The notes: generated from the sequence alone by a model not told the origin. 64,000 nucleotides of DNA from NCEH01 sp043195095 (GCF_043195095.1 NZ_JBAFWN010000006.1), one strand, 5' to 3'; numbered from the stretch's first letter, positions 1 to 9,329 are shown. Numbers and translations are program-made.

Positions 1-905
1 AATTGGGTGGCCGCCAGCGGCCGGCCGAACTGCTTGCGGTCGAGCGTGTATTGCCGCGCCCGTGCCAGGCAATCCTCCGCCGCGCCGAGCACGCCCCAGG
101 AAATGCCGTAGCGCGCCCGGTTGAGGCAGCCGAACGGCCCCTTAAGGCCGGAGACGTTCGGCAGAAGCGCCTCCTCGCCCACCTCGACCCCGTCCATGAC
201 AATCTCGCCAGTGATCGAGGCGCGCAGCGAGAGCTTGCCGCCGATCTTGGGCGCGGAGAGCCCCTTCATGCCCTTCTCCAGCACGAAGCCGCGGATCTCA
301 TTGCCGTGCGCCTCGGACTTCGCCCACACCACGAAAACATCGGCGATGGGGGCGTTGGAAATCCAGGTCTTGGTGCCCGACAGGCGATAGCCGCCGTCGA
401 TCTTCACCGCCTTGGTCTTCATGCCGGCGGGATCGGAGCCGGCGTCCGGCTCGGTCAGGCCGAAGCAGCCGACAAAATCGCCCGAGGCGAGCTTCGGCAG
501 ATATTTGCGCCGCTGCGCCTCGTCGCCATAAGCGTGGATCGGATACATGACGAGCGAGGATTGCACGCTCATCATGGAGCGATAGCCGCTGTCCACCCGC
601 TCCACCTCGCGCGCGACCAGGCCATAGGCCACGTAGGAGGCGCCCGCGCCGCCATATTCCTCCGGCACCGTCACGCCCAGCAGGCCGAGTTCGCCCATCT
701 CGTTGAAGATGGCGCGATCGGTCTTCTCGCTGGCATAGGCCTCGATCACGCGGGGCGCCAGCTTGTCCTGGGCATAGGCGTTGGCGGCGTCGCGGATCAG
801 CCGCTCATCCTCGGTGAGCTGATCGTCCAGCAGGAACGGGTCCGACCAATCGAAGGCCGGGGCCTTGGCATGGGCCACGGGATCAACCTTCGACGCATGT
901 GACAT
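1..905 (-). CDS. gcdH: Glutaryl-CoA dehydrogenase / acyl-CoA dehydrogenase family (3' end cut by window)
   Basis: This is a flavin acyl-CoA dehydrogenase, most like glutaryl-CoA dehydrogenase, which oxidises and decarboxylates glutaryl-CoA in lysine and tryptophan breakdown. The minus-strand frame starts with ATG at 903-905 (MSHASKVDPV) and stays open to the window edge. It carries the family landmarks FDWSDPFLLDDQLT, then GVTVPEEYGG, GCFGLTEPDAGSDP (FAD and acyl-CoA contact region) and LNRARYGISWGVLGAA, in the usual order. About 300 of the usual ~395-410 residues are visible; the C-terminal part with the catalytic glutamate lies outside. The GcdH assignment rests on the N-terminal pattern; another short-chain acyl-CoA dehydrogenase is the alternative. 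The long plus-strand frame over the same bases is an antisense shadow. Confidence 0.88.
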   Translation of the reverse strand, partial: MSHASKVDPVAHAKAPAFDWSDPFLLDDQLTEDERLIRDAANAYAQDKLAPRVIEAYASEKTDRAIFNEMGELGLLGVTVPEEYGGAGASYVAYGLVAREVERVDSGYRSMMSVQSSLVMYPIHAYGDEAQRRKYLPKLASGDFVGCFGLTEPDAGSDPAGMKTKAVKIDGGYRLSGTKTWISNAPIADVFVVWAKSEAHGNEIRGFVLEKGMKGLSAPKIGGKLSLRASITGEIVMDGVEVGEEALLPNVSGLKGPFGCLNRARYGISWGVLGAAEDCLARARQYTLDRKQFGRPLAATQ

Positions 906-972
906 GACAACCTCCCAGATGCGGCCCTGCGGGCCGGCTAACCGTTTGCTCGCGCCCATCATCGTGCCGGTT

Positions 973-1413
973 TCAGGCACCCGCCACGACGGCCATGGCC
1001 TGGCGCGCCACATCCAGCACGCGCAGGCTCAATTCATCCTGCCGCGCGGCGATCTCGTCCAGATCGAACCAGCGCGTATCCAGTGCATCGTCGGCGGCCA
1101 GCGCCTCGCCGTTGCGCCAATGGCACAGCACCGCCACCAGCACGTAATGATGCAGCACCTCGCCCTGCGCGTCCCGGTCGAGCGCGTCCAGCGCGCAGAG
1201 GGGCGGACCGGCCAGCGCCTCGACGCCGGTTTCCTCCCGCAGCTCGCGCACCGCCGCCTCGGCGGCGGTCTCGCCCCATTCGATGCGCCCGCCGGGAAAG
1301 CCCCATAGCCCCTGGTCCGGCGGATTGGCCCGCTGCACCAGCAGCACACGGCCCGCCCGCACCACCACCGCGAGCGCGCCGCAGCCGGGCCGGCGGACCG
1401 CCCCCTCCATCAC
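973..1413 (-). CDS. Nudix hydrolase
   Basis: A 146-residue Nudix-family pyrophosphohydrolase. The Nudix box is visible at about residues 41-63: GGRIEWGETAAEAAVRELRE followed by ETGVEA, which fits GX5EX7REUXEEXGU and supplies the metal-binding glutamates. Nudix enzymes hydrolyse nucleoside diphosphates linked to another moiety; the GFPGGRIE pattern and length suit the ADP-ribose or (d)NTP pyrophosphatase branch, but the substrate cannot be read from the sequence. The start at 1413 overlaps by 4 nt the stop of the upstream GGDEF gene (ends 1410), so the two are probably translationally coupled. A housekeeping or sanitising role is most likely, with no visible functional link to the diguanylate cyclase beyond co-transcription. 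Confidence 0.85.
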   Translation of the reverse strand: MMEGAVRRPGCGALAVVVRAGRVLLVQRANPPDQGLWGFPGGRIEWGETAAEAAVRELREETGVEALAGPPLCALDALDRDAQGEVLHHYVLVAVLCHWRNGEALAADDALDTRWFDLDEIAARQDELSLRVLDVARQAMAVVAGA

Positions 1414-3059
1414 AACCGCTCCGCTGCGAGGTCCGGCGCCGCCACCACGCGGTTGCGGCCCTCGCGCTTGGCCTCGTAAAGGGCGGCGTCCACCGCCGCG
1501 AGCAGGCTGTCCGGGGAGCCGGGGACGCGCGGCACGGTCGCCGCCGCGCCGAAACTCGCCGTAAGCCGGCGCGCGGGCACGCCGGGATGCTCGATGCCCA
1601 GCGCGGCGACGAGCCGGCGCACGTCCTCGGCGAATTCCACCGCCCCGTCGAGATCCGTATCGGGCAACAGCACCACGAATTCCTCCCCGCCATACCGCGC
1701 CGCCAGATAGGCCGTGCCCGCGGTCGCGGCCGAGAGCATCCGGGCCACGCTGCGCAGCGCGTCATCCCCCGCCAGATGGCCCCGGCCGTCGTTGAACAGC
1801 TTGAAATGATCCACGTCCGCCATCACCAGCGCGAGCGGCCGCCGCAGATCGCCGGCGCGCACCCAGTCTTCCGACAATTGCACGTCGAAGGTACGCCGGT
1901 TGGCGAGGCCGGTCAGCCCGTCCATCCGCGCCAGCGCGGCGAGGCGGCCGTTCTGGCTGCGCAATTCCTCGGTGCGCTCCGACAGGCGCTGGTTCATCTC
2001 GTCGAACGCCGCCACGAGCGGCTGGAACTCCTCCACCCGCACCTGGCTGATGGTCTCGGCCTCTTCGCGCCCGACCGCGCCGATATCGAACGCGAGCTGC
2101 TGCACCGGTTCCACCACCAGCTTCTCCGCAGCATACCAGGCCAGCACGATCAGCAGCACCACGCCCCCAAGCAGGGCGAAGAAAATCGTGAGGATGCGCT
2201 GATCAATATCCGCGATCACCAGCGAGGAATCGCTTCCCACCAGGACCCGCAGCTCGGTGCCGGCGAGGCGGGAAAATGCGAAATAGCGCTCCTGGCCATC
2301 CAATCCCACCGCCTTCAACTGCCCCTCGCTACCGGCAAGGACGCGCTGGATCAGCGGATGTTCGCGGAAATTGCTGCCCACCAGGCCCGTCGCCACCGGA
2401 TAGCGCACCAGCACCGTGCCGTTGCCGTCGATGATGCAGACCGTGACCCCGTCCTCGACCCCGGATTGGGCGGCGATGCGCGACATCCATTGCAGATCCA
2501 CGCCCACCACGGCGAGCGCGATGGGATCGCCCTGCGGGTCGCGTTCCGCCTCGGCGATGGCGATCACGGTGCGGCCGGTGTTGCGGGCCGTGATCAGATG
2601 ACTGATGACCGCCTGCGGCGTCGCCAGGGCCGCGCGCACATACTCGCGGTCGGACAGGTCGATGCCCATGAGCGCGCGCGTGCTGGCGCACACCACGCGG
2701 CCGTCGGCGCCGAGGATCAGCGCGCCCTGGATCCCGACCGCCTCATTGTTGAGGCGCCGCAGGAATTGCTCGCATGCCCCCGGGTCCCGCATCAGGGCCG
2801 TCGCCTGGCGGCTCAGAGTCTGCACCACCGCCTGCGCGGCGCCGATGGTCTCGCGCTGGGCGAGCGCGGCCGATTCGGCTATATCGCGCAGCTGTTCATA
2901 GGTGCGGCCAATCTGCTCGTCGCGCGAGGCCAGAAGGGCATAGATCCGCTCGGCAGAGATCGGCAGGGCCACGAGCAGGATCAGATAGGCAAGCCGCCGC
3001 CTGATGCTGACACTCCGCCGCCGACGCCGGCCCCAAAGTCCCTGAGCTTGATCGGCCAT
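1410..3059 (-). CDS. Membrane-bound diguanylate cyclase (GGDEF protein)
   Basis: A 549-residue sensor protein predicted to make cyclic-di-GMP. An arginine-rich N-terminus precedes a first membrane segment (about residues 22-42). A periplasmic sensor region (about 45-285, Cache-like by size and position) follows, then a second membrane segment (288-309), a HAMP-like linker with coiled-coil character (320-370) and a GGDEF domain (about 378-535). The active-site signature is GGEEF at 457-461, with the upstream metal and substrate residues VMADVDHFKLFND present. The inhibitory I-site RxxD, normally five residues before the signature, is replaced by GTAY, so product inhibition at that site is not expected. 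It overlaps the Nudix gene by 4 nt. The ligand of the periplasmic domain is unknown. Confidence 0.88.
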   Translation of the reverse strand: MADQAQGLWGRRRRRSVSIRRRLAYLILLVALPISAERIYALLASRDEQIGRTYEQLRDIAESAALAQRETIGAAQAVVQTLSRQATALMRDPGACEQFLRRLNNEAVGIQGALILGADGRVVCASTRALMGIDLSDREYVRAALATPQAVISHLITARNTGRTVIAIAEAERDPQGDPIALAVVGVDLQWMSRIAAQSGVEDGVTVCIIDGNGTVLVRYPVATGLVGSNFREHPLIQRVLAGSEGQLKAVGLDGQERYFAFSRLAGTELRVLVGSDSSLVIADIDQRILTIFFALLGGVVLLIVLAWYAAEKLVVEPVQQLAFDIGAVGREEAETISQVRVEEFQPLVAAFDEMNQRLSERTEELRSQNGRLAALARMDGLTGLANRRTFDVQLSEDWVRAGDLRRPLALVMADVDHFKLFNDGRGHLAGDDALRSVARMLSAATAGTAYLAARYGGEEFVVLLPDTDLDGAVEFAEDVRRLVAALGIEHPGVPARRLTASFGAAATVPRVPGSPDSLLAAVDAALYEAKREGRNRVVAAPDLAAERL

Positions 3060-3183
3060 GTATGTCCAGCGTCTCCCGCCCGCCTGCCATGCGGACGCGT
3101 CCTATCTTCCTTCTACCGCGAACTTTCGACAAAAGGGAACCAGAATGCCAAACGCCCACGGGGCGCACGAAGGATCATCCCCC

Positions 3184-3876
3184 ATGCCCGATCTGGACCA
3201 CGACGGAACCGCCGAGCGCCTCGCCCAGGTGCGCGCCGAACTGGACCTCGCCTGCCGCGAGGCCAGCCGCCCCGCCGGCACGGTGGAGTTGATCGCGGTC
3301 TCCAAGACCTTCCCGGCGGCGGACATTCTGCCGGTCATTCACGCCGGCCAGCGGGTGTTCGGCGAAAACCGGGTCCAGGAAGCGCGCGAGAAATGGCCCG
3401 CGCTCCAGGCCGCGACCCCCGGCCTGATGCTGCACCTCATCGGGCCGCTGCAATCCAACAAGACCCGAGAGGCGGTCGAGACCTTCGATGTGATCCATAC
3501 CGTCGACCGGCCGAAGATCGCCCGCGTCCTGGCCGAGGAAATGGCCCGCCAGGGCCGCCATCTGCCGGTGTTCGTTCAGGTGAACACCGGGGCGGAGCCG
3601 CAGAAGGCGGGCGTCCTGCCGCAGGAGGCGGATACCTTCATCGCCGAATGCCGCGAGGCGTGCGGCCTCAACGTGGCGGGGCTGATGTGCATTCCCCCCG
3701 TGGACGATGTGCCGGCGCCGCACTTCGCGCTTCTGGCGCAGATCGCCGCGCGCAACGGCTTGCCGGGCCTGTCCATGGGCATGAGCGCGGACTTCGGCGT
3801 GGCGATTCACCAGGGCGCGACCCATGTGCGCATCGGCAGCGCCATCTTCGGCCACCGCCCCCGCCCCCTGCCCTGA
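3184..3876 (+). CDS. YggS-family pyridoxal-phosphate-binding protein (PLP homeostasis protein)
   Basis: A 230-residue member of the YggS/PLPBP/ProsC family, a single-domain alanine-racemase-fold protein that carries PLP and helps balance vitamin B6 vitamers; no catalytic reaction is firmly known. Visible family markers are the PLP lysine in AVSKTFPAADI (Lys41), GENRVQEAREKW, WHLIGPLQSNKTR in the variant LHLIGPLQSNKTR, VFVQVNTGAEPQKAG, GLMCIPP, LSMGMSADFGVAIHQG and VRIGSAIFG. The start at 3184 (MPDLDHDG) was preferred to an in-frame ATG at 3058 because the extra 42 residues are not family-like and overlap the promoter region shared with the divergent GGDEF gene. Confidence 0.92.
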   Translation: MPDLDHDGTAERLAQVRAELDLACREASRPAGTVELIAVSKTFPAADILPVIHAGQRVFGENRVQEAREKWPALQAATPGLMLHLIGPLQSNKTREAVETFDVIHTVDRPKIARVLAEEMARQGRHLPVFVQVNTGAEPQKAGVLPQEADTFIAECREACGLNVAGLMCIPPVDDVPAPHFALLAQIAARNGLPGLSMGMSADFGVAIHQGATHVRIGSAIFGHRPRPLP

Positions 3877-3892
3877 CCCGGCCGTGCGTGCG

Positions 3893-3954
3893 CGGGCCTT
3901 GGGGCCTTGGGGGCCTTGGGGGCCTTTCAAAGGCTGATCCGGCACGCGCGTGCC
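3893..3954. repeat. Short G-rich tandem repeat followed by a 14-bp palindrome
   Basis: Just after yggS there are four near-identical units of the form GGGGCCTTG (about 3893-3926), followed at 3941-3954 by the perfect palindrome GGCACGCGCGTGCC. The palindrome could fold as a 7-bp hairpin and may help terminate yggS transcription, but no T-run follows. The remainder of 3877-4119 shows no gene. Confidence 0.5.
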
Positions 3955-4119
3955 GTTATCGGCTGGAGCCCTTCGCGGACCCGAAGCAGCACCTGCCGGG
4001 CGATTGAGCGGATCCCACCGCGCGAGAACTGCCGCCTGCCCTGGGGATGAGATGGAAACCATGCAAGGAAGGGCTTGCTGGCTGCCCGGTTCGCGGTTAT
4101 ACGGAGCCCCTTCCGCGCA

Positions 4120-4195
4120 GCTCCCATCGTCTAGCGGTCTAGGACGTCGCCCTCTCACGGCGAAAACAGGGGTTCGATTCCCCTTGGGAGCGCCA
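4120..4195 (+). tRNA. tRNA-Glu (anticodon CTC)
   Basis: A complete tRNA with encoded CCA. The acceptor stem pairs GCTCCCA (4120-4126) with TGGGAGC (4185-4191), followed by discriminator G and CCA (4193-4195). The anticodon stem TCGCC/GGCGA encloses the loop CTCTCAC, giving anticodon CTC at 4154-4156. The T arm contains GGTTCGATTCC. The 3' end of this gene is the integration target of the mobile element to its right: an 18-bp copy of the tRNA 3' terminus recurs at 12328. Confidence 0.97.
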
Positions 4196-4196
4196 A
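4179..4196 (+). other. attL: 18-bp core repeat at the 3' end of tRNA-Glu
   Basis: The 18 bases TCCCCTTGGGAGCGCCAA, covering the tRNA 3' end including CCA, are repeated perfectly at 12328-12345. The left copy lies in the intact tRNA and is followed within about 80 bp by a tyrosine integrase reading away from the tRNA, the standard arrangement for a tRNA-targeting integrative element. Confidence 0.9.
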
Positions 4197-4278
4197 GCCT
4201 TTCTCAAGGCCTTGATCCAGCGGAAAAATCAGCTTAGCCAATAGCTTGCGTCGGCCCGGTGCTACATGCACATGCTAC

Positions 4279-6165
4279 ATGGGCCGCACTACGATGGCGT
4301 TCATGACGTACCTGATCCGACGTGGCCCGACGTGGCATTTCCGCTTCCGGCTGCCCGATGACATCCGCGGCCAGGAAGCACCGCGCCGTGTCCCGGACCA
4401 CCTTGCCAAGCTGGTGAACCGCAAGACAGGCCGCTTCAAACACGAGCTGACCGAGACGCTGCGGACATCGGACAACTCCGCCGCCCGTTCCCGCGCCGGC
4501 CTGCTCATCTCCGACAGCGAGTTCCTGGTTCGGGAGATGCGCCGCTTCCTCTCCGAAGGGGCGCCGCGAACCTTGTCGCCGGACGTGATCGCCTACCTTG
4601 CCGAGCGGCGCGTGCACGAGATGCTTGTCGCCGACGATGGAATACGCGCCGAAGGCATGGGCCTCGACCTCCAGCCCGTGCGCGACGCATCGCTCGCCAA
4701 GCTCACGATTGGGGGGCAGGTCATGCGGGATGGTGCCGGGGGCACGGGTGCCATAGCCGCAGCCGACAATCGCGTCGGCATGACCCCTGACGATCTGGCC
4801 TTGCTCACCCACGCCTCAGACCAGGCCGCTGACCAGTTGAAGGCAGGCGTCGCCTTCGGCCGGACGCCCGATTGGGTGGTGCAGGCCCTCGACGCCGCAT
4901 TGAGGGAACGTGGCGTTCGTATCGACAGGGACAGCGCCGAACGGCGGGAGCTTGAGCGCTCTTTCCTCGGGGCCACGCAGCAAGCCTTCCAGGCGATCCG
5001 GGCACGCAATGACGGCGTGTTCACGCCCACCCCGCCGCCGCCCCTCGATCCGGCGGAGAAGCACGGGCCGAAGCTGTCCGAGGCCTTCGCCGGCTGGAAG
5101 ACGGGGACGCTCATACCGGGAGCCAAGTCACCGTCGCCCAACAGCGCGGCGGAAGCCGAGTACGCGGTACGTCGGTTCCGTGAGCTCTATGGCGACGTGC
5201 GCGTCGGCTCCATCACACGGGAACAGGCCCGCGGGTTCCGGGATGCGCTGTGGCGATTGCCGACGCGCCTGCCCAGCAACATTGAGCGACAGGGGCTGCC
5301 CGACATTCTTGCGCGGACGGACCTCGGGCGGTTCCCGCGGCGGGCCGCTACGACGCTGGCCAAGCACGTGACGCTGATTTCCTCGATCATCGAGAAAGCC
5401 GCGCGAGCCCATGACCTCGCCTTCAAGGGCACCGCCTGGAGCAATCCCTTCACCGGGCTGCGGCCGGAGATGCGCAGCGAGCGGGAACGGCAGAGCTTCC
5501 AGCCCGAGGAACTTCAGACCATTTTCAGCTCACCCATCTACACCGCGGGAGACCGGCCGCGGGGCGGCGCCGGGGAGGCCGCCTTCTGGCTGCCGGTGCT
5601 GGGCCTGCTGACCGGCGCCCGTCTGGGCGAGCTATGCCAACTTCGCCTGTGTGACGTGAAGCCCAACGAAAACGGGCATGGGCTCTATCTCGATATCGGC
5701 ACGACGGGCGGCCGAAAGGTGAAGACGGCCACGTCGCGGCGCCGCATTCCGCTGCACTCCGCGTTGGCGGCCATCGGCTTCAACGCCTATCTGGCGCGGC
5801 GCCGCAAGGAGGCCCGCGACCAGGAGGAGCTTCTCTTCCCCGGCCTCGCCATGCGCGGGGAACGGGCAGCGGGAGCGCAATGGTCGAAATGGTTCGGTCG
5901 CTGGCGGACGGAGAAGCTCAAGCTCGCGGATGGCGAGGAGCGCAAGGACTTCCATTCCTTTCGCCACACCTTCAAGGACATGTGCCGCGAAGCCGGAATC
6001 GAGGAAGAAGTTCACGATGCCCTGACCGGCCATGCCGGCGGCGGCATCGGGCGGCGTTACGGCAATGGCGGCGTACCACTCTCGGTTCTCACGGAGGCCG
6101 TGGAACGCCTCAAGATACCGGAGGTGGTTGCGGGGCTGCGCTGGACCGCGACGGGCTCGGACTGA
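4279..6165 (+). CDS. Tyrosine recombinase / site-specific integrase
   Basis: A phage-type integrase of about 628 residues that would excise and integrate the island at the tRNA-Glu 3' end. The N-terminus (TYLIRRGPTWHFRFRLPDDI) resembles the DUF6538 arm-binding domain common in alphaproteobacterial island integrases. A long linker follows, then a core-binding domain (about residues 270-400) and the catalytic domain. The tyrosine recombinase residues are all in place: Arg448 in TGARLGEL, His559 and Arg562 in HSFRHTF, His585 in LTGHAGGG, and nucleophile Tyr594 in GRRYGNGG. The start is uncertain: ATG at 4279 is used here; ATG 4294 or 4303 is possible, and none has a clear ribosome-binding site. 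It lies directly beside attL. Confidence 0.93.
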   Translation: MGRTTMAFMTYLIRRGPTWHFRFRLPDDIRGQEAPRRVPDHLAKLVNRKTGRFKHELTETLRTSDNSAARSRAGLLISDSEFLVREMRRFLSEGAPRTLSPDVIAYLAERRVHEMLVADDGIRAEGMGLDLQPVRDASLAKLTIGGQVMRDGAGGTGAIAAADNRVGMTPDDLALLTHASDQAADQLKAGVAFGRTPDWVVQALDAALRERGVRIDRDSAERRELERSFLGATQQAFQAIRARNDGVFTPTPPPPLDPAEKHGPKLSEAFAGWKTGTLIPGAKSPSPNSAAEAEYAVRRFRELYGDVRVGSITREQARGFRDALWRLPTRLPSNIERQGLPDILARTDLGRFPRRAATTLAKHVTLISSIIEKAARAHDLAFKGTAWSNPFTGLRPEMRSERERQSFQPEELQTIFSSPIYTAGDRPRGGAGEAAFWLPVLGLLTGARLGELCQLRLCDVKPNENGHGLYLDIGTTGGRKVKTATSRRRIPLHSALAAIGFNAYLARRRKEARDQEELLFPGLAMRGERAAGAQWSKWFGRWRTEKLKLADGEERKDFHSFRHTFKDMCREAGIEEEVHDALTGHAGGGIGRRYGNGGVPLSVLTEAVERLKIPEVVAGLRWTATGSD

Positions 6166-6314
6166 GCCTATGGCGATGGAGTGAGCCTATTCGGCCGTGC
6201 CGGCGGCGATGCCTGAGGTCTGCGCACGGCAGTCGGCATCCCGCCGCCCCTGGCGCAAGGCCCCGTTTGCGCTAGAACATCACAGACGCCGATACCGCAG
6301 GGGCACCGCCGCTC

Positions 6315-9300
6315 ATGACGCCGCACGAGTTCATCAGGAAGTGGCAGAACTCGCAGTTGAAGGAACGGGCGGCGGCACAGGAACACTTCCTCGACCTCTG
6401 CCACCTGCTGGGGGAAAAGACGCCTGCGCAGGCAGATGCCACCGGCCTCGACTACGCCTTCGAGGTGGGTGCGACGAAGACCGGCGGCGGCCACGGCTTT
6501 GCGGACGTGTTCAAGCGCAGCCATTTCGCGTGGGAATACAAGGGCACTCGCGCCAATCTCGACGCCGCGCTCCTTCAGCTTCAGCGCTATGCCGTCGCCC
6601 TGGATAATCCGCCTTTGCTCATCGTCTGCGACGTGGGCACCACCATTCGCATCCACACCAATTGGACCAACTCGGTCTCGAAGGTCTACGAGATCGCCAT
6701 TGACGACTTGGCGGACCCGGACAAGCGCGGCTGGCTGAAGGCCGCCTTCTCTGATCCCGAGGTGCTGCGGCCCACCAAGACCCGCCAGCAATTGACCGAG
6801 GAGGTGGCGGGCAATTTCGCCGAACTGGCCCGCTCGCTCCGGGCGCGTTACGGCGAGCCGGAGGAGGTGGCGCACTTCATCAACCGGCTGGTCTTCTGCA
6901 TGTTTGCCGAGGACGTAAAGCTGCTGAAGGACAGCATGTTCACCCGCATGCTGGAGCGGGCGCTGGACGACCCGAGCGAGTTTGAGAATTTCGCCCGCGA
7001 CCTGTTCCGCGCCATGAGCAAGCCGGGCGGGCGCATCGGTTTCGAGAAGGTGGCCTGGTTCAACGGCGGCCTGTTCGACACTGATCGGGTGTTCGCCTTG
7101 ACGCCGGAGGAAATCCGGCTCGTGCATGACGCAGCCTCGCGCTACTGGGGCGATATTGATCCCTCCATCCTCGGCACCTTGTTCGAGCGCGGGCTGGACC
7201 CCGACAAGCGCAGCCAGCTCGGGGCGCATTACACCGACCGCGACAAGATCATGATGATTATCGAGCCGGTGATCGTCACGCCGTTGCTGGCGGAATGGCA
7301 GGCGGTGAAGGCAAAGATCGAGACGCTAATGGCCGCCGCGCCCAAAGAGACCCCGGAAAAGCTGTTGCGCGGCACGGAGCTGGCCGCGCGGACGCGGGCG
7401 ATGAACGCAGCCGAACAGCTCCACCGCGACTATCTTGGGCGCCTGCGGGCCTTCCGGGTGCTGGACCCCGCCTGCGGCTCCGGAAACTTCCTGTATCTGG
7501 CGCTGCGGGCGCTGAAGGATCTGGAGCACCGCGCCCAGGTAGAAGGGGAGGCGCTCGGTCTGGAACGCGGCTTTCCCACCATCGGCCCCGAAGTGGTGAA
7601 GGGCATCGAGATCAACCCCTATGCCGCCGAGCTGGCGCGGGTGTCGGTGTGGATCGGCGAAATCCAGTGGATGCTGAAGAATGGCTTTCCGGCGCCGGAG
7701 AACCCGGTACTGAAGCCGCTGGAGACGATCGAGTGCCGGGATGCCCTGCTAAACAAGGATGGGACTGAGGCGCTGTGGCCGGAGGCGGATGCGATCATCG
7801 GCAACCCACCGTTCTTGGGCGCAAAACTGATGAAGCGCCGCCTCGGCATCGCAGAGACCGAGCGGATTCGAACCCTCTTTGCAGACCGGCTACCCGGTTT
7901 TACAGACCTTGTGTGCTATTGGTTCGAGAAGTCGCGGGATGCGATGGTTTCCGGGCGATCTCAAAGGGCGGGTCTGGTCGCAACGAACTCCATCGCCAAG
8001 AATACCAACCTACCCGTACTCCGTCGCATCACCGATGACTTAGTCATCTACAGTGCGTATTCCGACGAGCCGTGGGTCGTGGACGGCGCAGCGGTGCGTG
8101 TGGCCTTAATCTCCTTTGTCCGTCGTGAGGCGGCGCCGGCATCACGTACCCTGAACGATGCTATCGTTGGCAATATCAACGCGAACCTCACCGTCGGCAT
8201 CGACCTCAGCCATGCCTCAGCCCTGGCCGAGAACCGCAGCGCGAGCATGTTGGGCATTCAGAAGAGTGGACCGTTCGATGTTACGGGAGAAGTCGCCCGC
8301 GAGTGGCTACGGCATCCCGTGAACCCCAATGGTCGACCCAACTCGGCGGTGCTGAAGCCGTACTGGAACGGCGATGATATGACATCGCGACCTCGTGATA
8401 TGTGGTTCATTGATCTCCCCCGCGGACTGAACGAGGCGGAAGCCTCGCTGTTCGAGGCGCCCTTTGCCCATCTCGTGGAAGCACCATACGACGCTGATGC
8501 TCCGGACTTAGGATCTCTGAAATCCGTTCGTGCCACCGCTCGGGACAGACACGCACAGGCACAATGGTGGGAGCCCTATTGGCCCCGGCCGCAGATGCGG
8601 CGGCAGATTGAAACGCTGCCCCGCTACGCCGTGACGCCTGAGACGGCAGAATACAGGCTCTTTTTCTGGCTTCGATATCCGATTCTTCCAGACAAGAACC
8701 TTATCGTAATTGCGAAAGACGATGACGCGACTTTTGGCATACTGCATTCCAGGGTTCACGAGCTATGGGCCACGGTGCTTGGCAACCGGATGGGAGTGGG
8801 GAACCAACGCCGATACAACAATCTCACGTGCTTCGAGACCTTCCCCTTCCCTGAGGGCCTCACCCCCAACATCCCCGCCGCCGACTATGCCGACGACCCC
8901 CGCGCCATGGCCATCGCCAAGGCCGCCGCGCGGCTGAACGAACTGCGTGAGAACTGGCTGAACCCACCGGACCTCGTGCGGCGCGAGCCGGAGGTGGTGC
9001 CGGGCTATCCGGACCGCATTCTGCCGGTGAGCCCCGAGGCCGAAGCCATCCTGAAAAAGCGCACCCTGACCAATCTCTACAACGCCCGCCCCACCTGGCT
9101 GGCCAACGCCCACAAGGCCCTCGACGAGGCCGTGGCCGCTGCCTATGGCTGGCCGGCGGATCTTTCCGACGACGAGGTTCTGGCCCGTCTGTTCGCCCTC
9201 AATCAGGAACGGGCAGCGGCCAAAGGTCGGCCGGCGGAGGCAGAGGCAGAGGCAGAGGCAGAGGCAGACGACGCCGAGGCGAAGCCCGAGCGCAAGCCCC

Positions 9301-9329
9301 GCAAGCGCCGCACGGCGTCCGAGGCCTGA
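6315..9329 (+). CDS. MmeI-like type IIL restriction-modification enzyme (nuclease plus N6-adenine methyltransferase)
   Basis: A single 1004-residue polypeptide with the MmeI-family layout. At the N-terminus is a PD-ExK nuclease with D64-X9-E74-Y-K76 (in FADVFKRSHFAWEYKG), the same spacing as described for MmeI. A helical spacer follows, then a gamma-class methyltransferase with motif I DPACGSGNFLYLA (from Asp384) and motif IV NPPF (497-500), a target-recognition region (about 570-860), and a helical C-terminal domain. Such enzymes cut a fixed distance from an asymmetric site and protect the host by methylating one strand; the recognised sequence cannot be predicted here. The C-terminal tail contains an EA dipeptide repeat encoded by a hexanucleotide repeat. 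A second, diverged relative lies at 12647. Confidence 0.9.
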   Translation: MTPHEFIRKWQNSQLKERAAAQEHFLDLCHLLGEKTPAQADATGLDYAFEVGATKTGGGHGFADVFKRSHFAWEYKGTRANLDAALLQLQRYAVALDNPPLLIVCDVGTTIRIHTNWTNSVSKVYEIAIDDLADPDKRGWLKAAFSDPEVLRPTKTRQQLTEEVAGNFAELARSLRARYGEPEEVAHFINRLVFCMFAEDVKLLKDSMFTRMLERALDDPSEFENFARDLFRAMSKPGGRIGFEKVAWFNGGLFDTDRVFALTPEEIRLVHDAASRYWGDIDPSILGTLFERGLDPDKRSQLGAHYTDRDKIMMIIEPVIVTPLLAEWQAVKAKIETLMAAAPKETPEKLLRGTELAARTRAMNAAEQLHRDYLGRLRAFRVLDPACGSGNFLYLALRALKDLEHRAQVEGEALGLERGFPTIGPEVVKGIEINPYAAELARVSVWIGEIQWMLKNGFPAPENPVLKPLETIECRDALLNKDGTEALWPEADAIIGNPPFLGAKLMKRRLGIAETERIRTLFADRLPGFTDLVCYWFEKSRDAMVSGRSQRAGLVATNSIAKNTNLPVLRRITDDLVIYSAYSDEPWVVDGAAVRVALISFVRREAAPASRTLNDAIVGNINANLTVGIDLSHASALAENRSASMLGIQKSGPFDVTGEVAREWLRHPVNPNGRPNSAVLKPYWNGDDMTSRPRDMWFIDLPRGLNEAEASLFEAPFAHLVEAPYDADAPDLGSLKSVRATARDRHAQAQWWEPYWPRPQMRRQIETLPRYAVTPETAEYRLFFWLRYPILPDKNLIVIAKDDDATFGILHSRVHELWATVLGNRMGVGNQRRYNNLTCFETFPFPEGLTPNIPAADYADDPRAMAIAKAAARLNELRENWLNPPDLVRREPEVVPGYPDRILPVSPEAEAILKKRTLTNLYNARPTWLANAHKALDEAVAAAYGWPADLSDDEVLARLFALNQERAAAKGRPAEAEAEAEAEADDAEAKPERKPRKRRTASEA
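9237..9266 (+). repeat. Five tandem copies of GAGGCA inside the restriction-modification gene
   Basis: Five perfect 6-bp units encode an (Glu-Ala)n stretch close to the C-terminus. Because the unit is a multiple of three, slippage would lengthen or shorten the tail without shifting the frame. Confidence 0.9.

Noticed and set aside
3..902. Long plus-strand open frame of 299 codons
   Set aside because: It is antisense to glutaryl-CoA dehydrogenase, which has clear family motifs on the minus strand; long antisense frames are common at this GC content.
1083..4007. Plus-strand open frame of 974 codons
   Set aside because: Arg/His/Ala-rich translation without motifs, antisense to the Nudix and GGDEF genes and out of frame with yggS.
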